Source: Sphingomonas sp. 1F27F7B (GTDB taxonomy: Bacteria; Pseudomonadota; Alphaproteobacteria; Sphingomonadales; Sphingomonadaceae). Taken from it: a stretch of 64,000 bases of DNA. Position numbers and translations under genes: made by a program. Numbering within the stretch: position 1 is the stretch's first letter; each line of letters opens with the position of its first letter. Positions 1 to 8,548 of this stretch are shown here, piece after piece. The notes beneath the pieces are model-generated. The model saw nothing but the letters and a program-made list of their open reading frames with translations. It had not been told where the DNA came from and made no database searches. The stretch spans positions 1 to 64,000 of the forward strand of contig NZ_SCMK01000022.1 in the NCBI RefSeq assembly GCF_005503355.1. The letters run 5' to 3'.

Positions 1-2
1 TT

Positions 3-1886
3 GCTGAGGTCGACGGAACCGTAGTTATCTGGAGTGAAATCATGGAAAACCGAAGGAAACCTGCGCCTACCGCCGCCACGCTCGACATAAACTGCGACTG
101 CAAAGAATATGTCCTCGACTATCTCGCCCATTCGTTCCCGGTACAGCTCTACGAGCCGTTTTCCGACAGCGAGGGCAACCTGTCGTCGCGGCCGGTCTAT
201 CGCGACGGTCAACCCGTCGAGAGCCGCGAGGCTGTCGCCCGGCGTGACGAACTGATCGAACGGCTCGCATCGCTACCGCCGGTTCCTGGTGCGCTCGACC
301 AGATCGTCCAGCGTTTCGGCACGGACGTTGTCGCCGAGGTGACCGGCCGCTCGCGGCGCGTCGTGCGCAAGGGCGATCGGCTCGCCGTCGAGAACCGGGC
401 GGCCTCCGCCAATCTCGCCGAGGCGGCCTCGTTCATGGACGACGACAAGCGTATCCTCGTTTTTAGCGACGCCGGCGGCACCGGCCGCAGCTATCACGCG
501 GACCTCGCTGTCCGAAACCAGCGCCTGCGCGTCCACTATCTGCTGGAGCCTGGCTGGAAGGCCGACGCGGCGATCCAGGGGCTCGGCCGCACCAACCGGA
601 CCAATCAGGCCCAGCCACCACTGTTCCGACCGATCGCCACCGACGTGAAAGCCGAGAAGCGCTTCCTCTCGACCATCGCGCGGCGGCTCGACACGCTCGG
701 CGCCATCACGCGCGGCCAGCGCCAGACCGGCGGCCAGGGCCTGTTCCGGCCCGAGGACAATCTCGAATCCCACTACGCGCGCGATGCGCTGCGCCAGCTC
801 TACCTGCTGCTCGTGCGCGGCAAGGTCGAGGGATGCTCGCTCGATCGCTTCGAAACCGCCACCGGCCTCAAGCTGATGGACGACAACGGCATCAAGGACG
901 AGCTGCCGCCGATCACCACTTTCCTCAACCGGCTGCTGGCGCTCACCATCGAGTTGCAGGGCATCCTGTTCACCGCCTTCGAGCAGCTCCTGACGGCGAA
1001 GATCGAGGGCGCGATCCGCAGCGGTCACTATGACGTCGGGCTGGAGACGCTGCAGGCCGAGAGCTTCGTGGTCACCGACAGTCAGGTGATCCACGTCCAT
1101 CCCGGCACCGGCGCGGAGACGCGGCTCCTGACCATCACGCGCCGGGAGCGTAACCGACCCGTCACGCTGGCCGCTGCGCTCGACCATCTCTCCGATCCGC
1201 GCGCGCGGCTCTTGGTCAACGGTCGCTCCGGCCGGGCCGGGGTCCAGATGCCGGCCCCGTCGATGATGCTCGACGATGGCGAGATCGAACGCCGTGTCTG
1301 CCTGATCCGGCCGATGGAGCAGCATTATGCGCCGCTGCGTATGATGGACGAAAGCCACTGGGAGGAAGCCGATCCCGATCGCTTCGCAGCGGCTTGGGAG
1401 ACCGAGCTTGCCGACATCCCGGACTTCTCCGACAGCACGATCCACATCGTCGCCGGCCTGCTGCTGCCGATCTGGAAGCGCCTGCCGGACGAGTCGACCC
1501 GGGTCTACCGGCTTCAGACCGATGCAGGCGAGCGCATTATCGGCCGCCGCGTCTCGCCGGCCTGGGCTGCGAACGCCACCTCGCAGGGGGCGAGCACGTT
1601 GAGCCCGGAACATGCTTTCGCCGCGCTGATGGAGGGGCGCACGATCCTCGATTTGGCCGAGGGCCTCCAGCTTCGCCGCGCCCGCGTTATGAGCGCCTAT
1701 CGCCTGGAGCTGACCGGCTTCACCGAGGCGATGCGCGAGCGGCTGCGGGCCTATGGCCTGTTCAGCGAGATCATCTCCTGGAAGCTGCGCTTCTTCGTGC
1801 CGGCTGACGCCAGCGGCGTGAGCATACTCACCAAGCTGCTCGACACTTATCCGGTGGCGCGCATCTCCGAACGGGAGGCCGCGTGA
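3..1886 (+). CDS. Strawberry-notch-like helicase, C-terminal part (5' end outside window)
   Basis: The frame is open through the first base of the window, so the ATG at 42 is internal and the true start lies upstream. The visible 627 residues contain a helicase-C style block (the ILVFSDAGGTGRSYHADL stretch and the later IQGLGRTNRTNQ motif, the SF2 motif VI region) and a long C-terminal extension. This matches the strawberry-notch NTPase/helicase C-terminal domain, whose full proteins are about 1400 residues and are common in ICEs and plasmids of this kind. The role is probably DNA processing during replication or transfer, but that is inference. It is followed immediately by the toprim gene (TGATG overlap), which points to one transcript. 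Confidence 0.8.
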   Translation, partial: AEVDGTVVIWSEIMENRRKPAPTAATLDINCDCKEYVLDYLAHSFPVQLYEPFSDSEGNLSSRPVYRDGQPVESREAVARRDELIERLASLPPVPGALDQIVQRFGTDVVAEVTGRSRRVVRKGDRLAVENRAASANLAEAASFMDDDKRILVFSDAGGTGRSYHADLAVRNQRLRVHYLLEPGWKADAAIQGLGRTNRTNQAQPPLFRPIATDVKAEKRFLSTIARRLDTLGAITRGQRQTGGQGLFRPEDNLESHYARDALRQLYLLLVRGKVEGCSLDRFETATGLKLMDDNGIKDELPPITTFLNRLLALTIELQGILFTAFEQLLTAKIEGAIRSGHYDVGLETLQAESFVVTDSQVIHVHPGTGAETRLLTITRRERNRPVTLAAALDHLSDPRARLLVNGRSGRAGVQMPAPSMMLDDGEIERRVCLIRPMEQHYAPLRMMDESHWEEADPDRFAAAWETELADIPDFSDSTIHIVAGLLLPIWKRLPDESTRVYRLQTDAGERIIGRRVSPAWAANATSQGASTLSPEHAFAALMEGRTILDLAEGLQLRRARVMSAYRLELTGFTEAMRERLRAYGLFSEIISWKLRFFVPADASGVSILTKLLDTYPVARISEREAA

Positions 1887-2920
1887 TGTCGCGTCACGAC
1901 GCTTCCGATCTCGCGCAGCGTCTCGGCCGGCAGGCTGAGGCGGTGTGCCGCCATTACCTCTCCAGCGGGCGGCGCGAGGGGCGCTACTGGCTGGTCGGCG
2001 ACGTGCGCAACACGCCCGGCCGCTCGATGTATGTGCGGCTCAAGGACTCACCGAAAGGTCCGGCCGGCAAATGGACCGACGCCGCGACCGGCGAGCATGG
2101 CGATCTTCTCGACGTGATCCGGGAGAGCTGCGGCCTCATCGACTTCAAGGATGTCGCCGACGAGGCACGGACCTTCCTCAGCATGCCGCCGCCCGAGCCG
2201 ATGCCGGCAAACCCGCGTCAGGCGCCTGCGCCGCACGGATCGCCCGAGGCGGCCCGCCGCCTGTTCGGCATGTCGCAGCCGATCACGGGCACGCTCGTAC
2301 AGTCGTACTTACGCGAACGCGGCATTACGGATTTACGCGGAACCGGAAATCTGCGCTTCCACCCGCGCTGCTATTATCGGCCCGACGAGCATTCTCCGAC
2401 CGAGACCTGGCCGGCGATGATGGCCGCCGTCACAGACCTTGGCAGCAAGATCACCGGGGCGCATCGGACCTGGCTCGACCCACGACGCCGCGACAAGGCG
2501 CCGCTCGACACACCGAGGCGTGCGATGGGCGATCTTCTCGGCAACGCGGTTCGCTTTGGCACGGGCGGCGAAGTCATGGCGGCCGGCGAAGGCATCGAGA
2601 CCGTCCTGTCGGTCAGGCAAGTCTTGCCCGACATGCCGATGCTGGCGGCGCTCTCCGCAGCCCATCTCGCCGCCATCCTGTTCCCGGACACGCTGCGGCG
2701 GCTCTATATCCTGCGCGACGACGATCCAGCCGGTGACGGTGCGCGCGACAGCCTGGTCGAACGGGCGAACGCGGCCGGGATCGAGGCGATCGTGATCTCG
2801 CCCCAACGCGGCGACTTCAACGAGGATCTCCGCACCCTCGGCATCGATGCGCTCAGAAGCCAGACCCGGATGCAGATCGGGCCGCAGGACGTGGCGCGCT
2901 TCATGGGTCTGGCGGCATAG
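1886..2920 (+). CDS. Toprim-domain (DUF7146-type) protein
   Basis: A 344-residue protein. The N-terminal part has the zinc-free primase-like region seen in DUF7146 proteins (GKWTDAATGEHGDLLDVI). The C-terminal half is a toprim domain, with GEGIETVLS carrying the conserved Glu and LYILRDDDPAGD carrying the DxD pair. I use the ATG at 1886, which overlaps the helicase stop (TGATG); a GTG three bases earlier is also possible. Family members sit beside strawberry-notch helicases in ICEs and probably act on element DNA as primase- or topoisomerase-like factors. The substrate is unknown. Confidence 0.8.
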   Translation: MSRHDASDLAQRLGRQAEAVCRHYLSSGRREGRYWLVGDVRNTPGRSMYVRLKDSPKGPAGKWTDAATGEHGDLLDVIRESCGLIDFKDVADEARTFLSMPPPEPMPANPRQAPAPHGSPEAARRLFGMSQPITGTLVQSYLRERGITDLRGTGNLRFHPRCYYRPDEHSPTETWPAMMAAVTDLGSKITGAHRTWLDPRRRDKAPLDTPRRAMGDLLGNAVRFGTGGEVMAAGEGIETVLSVRQVLPDMPMLAALSAAHLAAILFPDTLRRLYILRDDDPAGDGARDSLVERANAAGIEAIVISPQRGDFNEDLRTLGIDALRSQTRMQIGPQDVARFMGLAA

Positions 2921-3227
2921 CCGGCAGGAGGAGGGTGGCGGCGATGCCGCCATACCCGTCCGGATGCCCCATACAATTGAGAGGACCGCGCCTCGGCCTT
3001 CGAGAGGGCGATCGGCCCACAGTCGGGCCGGCCCGGCAATGGCGGCGGCCGACTATTTTCCGGCGGCGCGTGCCGCGCCTTTCCATCGCGAGGCAAAATA
3101 GCCGGCCTTCGCCATCCTCCGCTGACGCTCCGGCCCTGCGCTGCGCTCCGGGTGCAGAGCCGGCCCGCCGGTGGGCTTCGTCGCCATGAAGGCCGCGACG
3201 GTCGCGGTCCTAACGACGGAGCATCCC
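2921..3227. other. Gap without a convincing gene
   Basis: GC-rich spacer of about 300 bases between the toprim gene and the DUF2493 gene. Frames through it have no ribosome site or recognisable motif. The DUF2493 frame is open from 3171, but its natural start is the ATG at 3228. Several short GC-rich inverted stretches are present, none followed by a T-run. Confidence 0.5.
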
Positions 3228-4151
3228 ATGGACGACCACGACGACTTCGAACCCCACCACGAATCCTCACCCACCGACCATGTTCTCAACGAATTGCAGC
3301 TCCACGGCTACCGGCCCTTCGCCGATGAACCGGACCAGCGGCTTCTTCCGGACGGCAACGCGGTCGCGGGCGCCGTCGCCGACATCTTCGACGCGCTGAT
3401 CGTCACGCTGGAAGACACACGCCTCGAACCCGATCTCGACGATCTCCTCTGGTCGACCGTCAACGTTTTCCATCGCGCCACCGAACGGATCGCACGCGAG
3501 CTCGACGATAACGAGCAGGCTCAAAAGCGCTCGCAGCGAGAACAGGACGGCAGCGAGGTGAAGTCGGTCGAACTCGAGCGCCAGATCGCCGAGGGCAAAA
3601 CGCTCATCGAGCGCCAGGCCGCCTTCGAGCTGATGCGCGACCAGGCCGCCGAACACTACGAACGGCACGTCGGCAAGCCCTGGCTTCCGCGCAGCGGATC
3701 GAAGGTCAACCATCGCAATCTCACCTCGGCGATGATCGACAGCCGCGACTTCCTGATGGCGAAAAAGCGTGCCGATCAGGAGGTCCTTCTTCCTCCCGGC
3801 CCGAAGATCGTCCTCACCGGCGGGCTCGACTTCAACGATCACCGGCTCATCTGGGCCAAGCTCGACCAGGTGCTTGAGAAGCACTCCGACATGGTGCTGG
3901 TACACGGCAAGTCGCCGAAGGGCGCTGAGAAGATCGCCTCGCTCTGGGCGAAGAACCGCAACGTCCCACAGATCGGCTTCGCGCCCGACTGGACGAAGCA
4001 TGGCCGCGCAGCGCCGTTCAAGCGCAACGACGAGATGCTGGAGATCGTGCCGAAGGGCGTGATGCACTTCCCGGGCACGGGCATCAACGACAACCTGGCC
4101 GACAAGGCGAAGAAGCTCGGAATCCCGGTCTGGAAGTTCGGCGGCGCGTGA
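3228..4151 (+). CDS. DUF2493 (YspA/SLOG-related) protein
   Basis: A 307-residue protein. The start at 3228 (MDDHDDFEP) is chosen over 3171 because the upstream residues are low-complexity and no homologue I recall contains them. The C-terminal third is the DUF2493 domain, a Rossmann-like SLOG relative: KIVLTGGLDFNDHRLIW, then MVLVHGKSPKGAEKIASLWA, then FPGTGINDNLADKAKKLGIP. These patterns fit nucleotide or nucleotide-derivative binding. The N-terminal 150 residues are charged and probably helical. It is widespread in Tn4371-like ICEs; no biochemical role is established. Confidence 0.85.
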   Translation: MDDHDDFEPHHESSPTDHVLNELQLHGYRPFADEPDQRLLPDGNAVAGAVADIFDALIVTLEDTRLEPDLDDLLWSTVNVFHRATERIARELDDNEQAQKRSQREQDGSEVKSVELERQIAEGKTLIERQAAFELMRDQAAEHYERHVGKPWLPRSGSKVNHRNLTSAMIDSRDFLMAKKRADQEVLLPPGPKIVLTGGLDFNDHRLIWAKLDQVLEKHSDMVLVHGKSPKGAEKIASLWAKNRNVPQIGFAPDWTKHGRAAPFKRNDEMLEIVPKGVMHFPGTGINDNLADKAKKLGIPVWKFGGA

Positions 4152-4194
4152 GCGCCGTCAGACTTCGCAATACTTGCCGATCACGAGTATTGTT

Positions 4195-4805
4195 ATGCGG
4201 CCGAATATCACGAAGGAAAAGCCTCTGAAGCTCGACCTGGATCTTCCGGCGCGCACCGAACCGCTCATCATTCCCTGGCCGTCGCCGGGAATGCCCGGCG
4301 GGTTCCTTCAGTTCGACGATCCGCAGACATGGCGGAAATTCATCGTCGGGCTCAGCATCGACGAGCGCATTCCGGACATCGTGCGCGCGAAGTTCGCGCG
4401 CGCGCAGATACTCTACCTCCTGGGATGGGTCGACCGCGACGTGCTGAAAGCCGGCGAACTTGCGGCGCTGATCGCCCTCGCACTCGCCACGATGGACCGG
4501 TACGGCGGCCAGATCCCGAAGAATGGCCGCACCTTCGCGACGCTGCTGAAGCACGTGGTGGATTCCGACGGCCTGACCGACACGCACATTCCGATGATCG
4601 TCCGCACCGGGGGCACCGCGATCGGGTTCGTCACCGGCGAGGCGAAGCCCAGCCTGAGCCAGCGGCGCAACGGCATGGCCCATGGCGATCAATTCGACGG
4701 CTGCCGGTCGTTGGACTGCTCGAGCTGGTGCGCGACCTGATCAACTATGCCTACCGCGATATTGGCGACGCCCCGGCATGGCGAATGCAAGTGCTGCCCG
4801 ACTGA
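4195..4805 (+). pseudogene. Conserved ICE hypothetical, frameshifted near its 3' end
   Basis: Starts MRPNITKEKP at 4195 and reads to SQRRNGMAHGDQFDG. The annotated frame then degenerates and stops at 4740. Moving back one base at about 4700 gives the much better ending LPVVGLLELVRDLINYAYRD and a stop at 4805. That tail follows naturally from GMAHGDxFDG in relatives I recall. One base therefore seems to be missing in GACGGCTGCCG. No heptanucleotide slip site is visible, so a mutation or a sequencing error is more likely than programmed shifting. Function unknown. Confidence 0.65.
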
Positions 4806-5023
4806 CGGGACAGGACCGGCTCCCGACGCCGAGCACCACACCCGCTTTTATGCGCTGATCCTTGGTCAGACTGGTCGCTTGGCGCCATCAACCCGTAAAG
4901 GGTCGGCTATGCGAGCATGCCGCCGCTGCGGCTGCGCCTGCGCGGTGATTGCAGCGACCAGTCCGACACTTCGGGCGCCTGTCAGCGGGGGATGGTCCTC
5001 CGCTCGAAACAGGAGCCGGATCG

Positions 5024-5188
5024 ATGTCCCTCAAGCAAGCGAACGCCTTCGCCTTCAGCCTCGCCACCTCGCTGATGGCCGCTATCGTCATCTTCCAGGC
5101 CGGCGACGGCACCCATTCAGTCACGCTCGCCAGCGAATATGACGGCGACGCCGCAGCGATTGTCCATGAGATCGATCCTTTTGCCTGA
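5024..5188 (+). CDS. Small hypothetical protein (54 aa)
   Basis: Starts at the ATG at 5024 (MSLKQANAF) after an AGGAG-like stretch (acaggagcc). It has one hydrophobic segment (residues 8-24) and an acidic C-terminal end. Its position between conserved ICE genes and its tidy ribosome site support it, but I recognise no family. It could be a small membrane-associated peptide. Confidence 0.5.
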   Translation: MSLKQANAFAFSLATSLMAAIVIFQAGDGTHSVTLASEYDGDAAAIVHEIDPFA

Positions 5189-5330
5189 CCGGGGCAACCC
5201 CGTCCGCCGAAGCGGGAAGTCCCCCGGGATTTCCGCTCCCGGCGCACTCGATCTTAAGCTATAGTGCGGTCGCGCCGTGGTGGTGGTGGCAGGCGCAACC
5301 GTCAGACCTTTTGGCACGGAGGCCACCACT

Positions 5331-5774
5331 ATGATCATCCTCGCAATACTCGCATCTGTCGCGGCCATAGGCGGGCTTTGCTGGCTGTTGTTCACGCTGG
5401 CCGTCTTTGCGCTGCCGGCCTTCGTCGGCTTCGCCGCAGGCGCCTGGGCCAACGGCACCGGCGCCGGCATTGCCGGCGCGATCCTCGTCGGCATGGTCGC
5501 CGCGGCCGTCACGTTCGCGGTCGGGCAGCTCCTCATCACCTTCGCAAGGCCGATGTGGCTGAAGCTCGGCGTCGCCATCGTATTCGTCGCACCCGCCGCC
5601 GTCGCGGGCTTCCACGCCACCCATGGCATCGTGAAGCACCTGATGCCCTCGGACGTTTGGCAGATCACTTTCTCCGTCATCGGGGCCATCGCCGTTGGCA
5701 TCACGGCCTTTGCCCGGGTCGCAGGAATGGCAAAGGCCAGCGGCCCCACCAGCCGAGACCTTGCGCGGGCCTGA
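5331..5774 (+). CDS. Small multi-pass membrane protein
   Basis: A 147-residue protein from the ATG at 5331, preceded by GGAGG (gcacggaggcc). About four hydrophobic segments cover almost its whole length (residues 1-25, 27-50, 52-75 and 80-105), with Gly/Ala-rich helices, and a short polar tail follows. Function is not recognisable. The longer frame from 5277 adds an unsupported N-terminus. It lies in the accessory part of the ICE backbone. Confidence 0.65.
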   Translation: MIILAILASVAAIGGLCWLLFTLAVFALPAFVGFAAGAWANGTGAGIAGAILVGMVAAAVTFAVGQLLITFARPMWLKLGVAIVFVAPAAVAGFHATHGIVKHLMPSDVWQITFSVIGAIAVGITAFARVAGMAKASGPTSRDLARA

Positions 5775-6337
5775 CGTCACCCATGCCTCATGGTGCGGAC
5801 CAGGGCGACGATCGGGGCAAGCGTCCCCGTCAGGAGAGTGGGCGGTTGCGGGGCTTGGAAAGCGGATCGTCGTTCGGCCCTGAGAGCGACCCACGGCGTG
5901 CGCTGGCGAAGCGTCAGCCGTCGTAGCGGAAACCGAGATTCGTTGATGCGGGGACTTCCGCCGGAGGCAGGCCGGGTCAGGATGCCGTGATCGGCCCGGA
6001 CAGAGGACGACAGCTCGCCGGTGAGGTTCGCGGCGATGTCATCTTGGCGGCAGCGGCGGGGCGCCATCTCTCCCTTTCTGCCCGTCACGCGACCGCTCCA
6101 AACGGCCTCTCTCATGGCCTGATCTGGCCGAAGGCCGGCTTCGCCTCGATCGCCTATGACGCAACAGCCGCGTCAAACTTTCTTCCCCTGCCGGCTGCGC
6201 CGTCATTCCTCGCGAGACAAGAAAGCCCTCCTTAGCTGTCAAGCCCCTTCGGGGTGCGCCGTCGATCGCCTCCGGCCAACCGATCGCCATCGAGGCCGCA
6301 ATGGTGCGGGCTCGGGAACGGAAAACGGAGACTTACA
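5775..6337. other. 563-base stretch without a convincing gene
   Basis: Open frames exist on both strands (for example 5777-6115 minus) but have no ribosome site, domain or natural start. The 3' 200 bases, leading into the DUF736 gene, contain small hairpins such as AAGCCCCTTCGGGG. This could be a long leader or a small-RNA region. Nothing firmer can be said. Confidence 0.4.
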
Positions 6338-6664
6338 ATGGCGACCATCGGCACCTTCAAGAAGACCGGCTCGAACGAGTTCACCGGCGAAATCGTTACC
6401 CTCAGCGTCCAGGCCAAGAACGTCCGCATCGTCCCGGACCAGCGCGCCACCGGCGAGAACGCCCCCAGCCACCGGGTCCTGGTCGGCCGCGCCGAGATCG
6501 GCGCCGCCTGGTCCAAGCGCTCCAACGAGGGCCGCGACTACCTGGGCCTCAAGCTGGACGATCCGAGCTTCAACGCCCCGATCTACGCCAACCTCTTCGA
6601 CGACGAGGACAGCGACACCTTCTCGCTGATCTGGTCCCGCCCCAACGGGCGCCGGGGGGACTGA
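6338..6664 (+). CDS. DUF736 protein, copy 1
   Basis: A 108-residue protein starting at 6338 after GGAG (aacggagacttaca). It opens with MATIGTFKKTGSNEFTG and has the family's closing pattern LDDPSFNAPIYANLF and SLIWSRPNGRR. DUF736 proteins are small, abundant proteins of alphaproteobacterial ICEs and plasmids with no assigned role. A second, more divergent copy lies at 11932. A strong terminator follows 10 bases after the stop, so this gene may be a single-gene unit. Confidence 0.92.
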   Translation: MATIGTFKKTGSNEFTGEIVTLSVQAKNVRIVPDQRATGENAPSHRVLVGRAEIGAAWSKRSNEGRDYLGLKLDDPSFNAPIYANLFDDEDSDTFSLIWSRPNGRRGD

Positions 6665-6674
6665 CGCCCGGCGC

Positions 6675-6702
6675 AAGGCCCCGGCCGAAAGGCCGGGGCC
6701 TT
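6675..6702 (+). terminator. Intrinsic terminator-like hairpin after DUF736
   Basis: A perfect 12-bp stem, AAGGCCCCGGCC / GGCCGGGGCCTT, closed by a GAAA tetraloop. It begins 10 bases after the DUF736 stop. No long T-run follows, which is usual in GC-rich genomes. It separates the DUF736 gene from the regulatory block. Confidence 0.75.
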
Positions 6703-6791
6703 CGGCGTCCAGGGCGACCGAATCAGTCACCGCGAAAGCGCCTCCCTGGCAGGCCCGAGAGCGCGATTCAGGTGGAAATATCGCTATGAAG

Positions 6792-6806
6792 CGACTATTA
6801 TAGTCG
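6792..6806. promoter_or_regulatory. Palindromic operator candidate 1
   Basis: A perfect 15-nt palindrome, CGACTATTATAGTCG, centred 51 bases before the XRE gene start, in an AT-rich island inside GC-rich DNA. TATTAT could also serve as a -10 element. It is a likely binding site for the adjacent XRE regulator; this is inference from position and symmetry. Confidence 0.55.
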
Positions 6807-6838
6807 TAGTTCTGGCGTGCGCGTAGGTCCGAGTGGGA

Positions 6839-6858
6839 GGTGATCATGCATGATCACC
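6839..6858. promoter_or_regulatory. Palindromic operator candidate 2 over the XRE start codon
   Basis: A perfect 20-nt palindrome, GGTGATCATGCATGATCACC, that contains the ATG (6850) of the XRE gene and sits next to its ribosome site (GGGAGG, 6835-6840). Binding here would block translation initiation or transcription and suggests autorepression. An RNA hairpin is the alternative. Confidence 0.5.
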
Positions 6859-7092
6859 GCCCGACAATCGCGGGCCGCACGCGCTTTGCTGGGTTGGACA
6901 CAGGAGACGCTCGCGGACAAGGCCCGTGTATCCCTCACCGCACTCAAGCGACTGGAATCCGAGAGCAATCTCGGGATCTACGAAAGCACGCGCGACGAGG
7001 TGAGACGGGCCTTGGAACGAGACGGGATCGTCTTCTTGAGCTCCGACCAAGGCGTAGGGGTCATGCTTGTCGATCACCAGGTTCGACGCTGA
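6850..7092 (+). CDS. XRE-type HTH regulator (QseC-like position)
   Basis: An 80-residue protein that is essentially one HTH_3 domain: ITARQSRAARALLGW, then TQETLADKARVSLTALKRLE (the helix-turn-helix), then a short tail. GGGAGG lies 9 bases upstream. Two palindromes lie at and before the start. In the Mesorhizobium R7A symbiosis ICE, a small HTH protein, QseC, controls the gene for the antiactivator QseM. Here an XRE gene likewise precedes a lone DUF2285 gene. The HTH call is secure; the QseC role is inference from synteny. Confidence 0.85.
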   Translation: MITARQSRAARALLGWTQETLADKARVSLTALKRLESESNLGIYESTRDEVRRALERDGIVFLSSDQGVGVMLVDHQVRR

Positions 7093-7212
7093 ATATTGGC
7101 ATATCGCCCCCGTGACGCGATTGTCCGGCGACACGGCTTGCATTCGTAACGGCGTCAGATCATCGTTAACAAATCCCTCCACAGTGGATATTCCGGACAG
7201 CAGGGGGATGCG

Positions 7213-7479
7213 GTGACGACGCACGACTTCAAGGATGAAGCACCAACGGGATCGGCTCTCACGCCGTACGACCGGGCGCATATGGCCTTGTACCTGCGCC
7301 TGATCGATTCATGGCGCGACGGAGCCGACTGGAGAGAAGCCACTCGCACGTTGTTCGGCCTCGATCCTGACGCTGATCCGGAGCGTTGCCGTCGCGTTCA
7401 TGCGACACACCTCGCACGGGCGCGCTGGATGTCCGAGCACGGCTACCGCGAAGTCGCGAGAGAGAGCCTTGCCCGTTAG
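7213..7479 (+). CDS. Stand-alone DUF2285 protein (QseM-like antiactivator candidate)
   Basis: An 88-residue protein with a GTG start at 7213 after AGGGGG. It consists of a DUF2285 domain only: LTPYDRAHMALYLRLIDSW, then GADWREATRTLFGLDP, then HLARARWMSEHGYREV. In Mesorhizobium R7A the antiactivator QseM is a DUF2285-type small protein that binds and blocks TraR and FseA. Its position between the XRE gene and the split DUF2285 gene agrees with that. No luxR or luxI gene is visible in this window, so the quorum-sensing input may be missing or located elsewhere. Confidence 0.8.
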   Translation: MTTHDFKDEAPTGSALTPYDRAHMALYLRLIDSWRDGADWREATRTLFGLDPDADPERCRRVHATHLARARWMSEHGYREVARESLAR

Positions 7480-7580
7480 CGCCCGCGATGCCTCGGGAGC
7501 AACACCTGTTGCTTCAACCTGGACTTCCGCGCAACGCAACTCACGGTAATCATTGTCAGTCCGAACTCGATCGGAAGACG

Positions 7581-8370
7581 ATGAGGAGCAAAGCTGTGAC
7601 GCCGGATCCCTCTCAGTGGCGAGCCTCGGCAAATTACGATCACGTCGATAGACTGAGCGCTTCTGATCTTGCTTGGGAGTGGCTTCGGCGCAATGACGCC
7701 TACGACCGTGACTTCACGGCGCTCCTCCATCGAGACCTCTCTCCCGAACAAGATCTAGAAGACTTCCGACTTCGTTGGGGGTTGCGATTTCCCCGTCGAT
7801 CCGCTGGATCCGCCGCCGGCCGCTGCCGTGCTCTGGTCGCCTACGGACGATACCAGCACTGTTATTCTCGACACGGCGCCGGACCTTCTCGCGACGACGA
7901 CGAGCACAGCGGCGATATTACCGCCGCCGCTTGCATCTGATGCAGTCGGCGCAGATTTCAGAGTACATGACGCTGGCGCCCCATCGCTCCAGCTCATCCA
8001 GATCGGCGATGCGGCGACGATCACACCGCTGGTTGCGGTCATCCCGCTCGACATCACCGGCTTCGACCGTCTGGAGTCGGTTGAACGCCTGCTCGCGACG
8101 CTTCATCATCGCGCCGTGCCGCCAGACACGCGATTGACAGCCCAGCAACGTGCGAGAGCTCGCAGAATGCTCCAGGCATTCGACGGATTCCGCTATGGCG
8201 CCACGCAACAGTCGATCGCGAAGGTGATCTTCGATATCGACGATGTCAGCCGCGACGAATGGCAAGCCTCGTCGCGCCGACATGCAATCATGTCTCTGCT
8301 ACGCGAAGCTAGACGCATGATCGAGGGTGGTTACCGTAAACTTCTCCGGCATCGCCGCCGCCGCGACTAA
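7581..8370 (+). CDS. FseA-like excision activator, two frames joined by a +1 shift
   Basis: Frame 1 starts at the ATG at 7581 (a DUF6499-type N-terminus with NYDHVDRLSASDLAWEWLRR) and reads to RWGLRFP. The natural continuation, VDPLDPPPAAAVLWSPTDD, is in the +1 frame and runs to 8370, ending in a DUF2285 domain (RLTAQQRARARRMLQAFDGF and the REARRMIEGGYRKLL end). The two frames overlap at 7759-7940. UUU-CCC-C at 7788-7794 is a plausible slip site and would give about 262 residues. In Mesorhizobium R7A, FseA is made by a programmed +1 frameshift between the same two domains and activates rdfS. A simple mutation or sequencing error is the alternative. Confidence 0.75.
7788..7794 (+). other. Candidate +1 ribosomal slip site TTTCCCC
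   Basis: In the upstream frame the codons are CGA TTT CCC CGT. A forward slip of one base on CCC-C (or TTT-C) re-pairs the tRNA well and enters the DUF2285 frame with the conserved RFPVDP reading. The downstream frame has a stop at 7756, so the shift must occur after that point. Confidence 0.5.
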
Positions 8371-8548
8371 CCGGCGTCAGCCCGCTATGCGGCGCGCCGC
8401 AGACCGCCGGCCTCGGACGATGCGATCACGGTGTGGGAATTAGGCTCCCCCCAACTCTCCACGACAACTGACCGGCCTTCTTTCGCCACCGTACCCGCAA
8501 GCCGCCGCTCATCCGTAGCGGCCGCCGCGAGAGCACGGAGGTTCGATC

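Noticed and set aside
273-1613. Long minus-strand frame opposite the helicase
   Set aside because: Antisense shadow typical of GC-rich coding DNA; low-complexity Arg/Gly/Asp-rich protein and no ribosome site.
5777-6115. 112-codon minus-strand frame in the gap before DUF736
   Set aside because: No ribosome site, no motif, Arg-rich composition of a random GC-rich frame.
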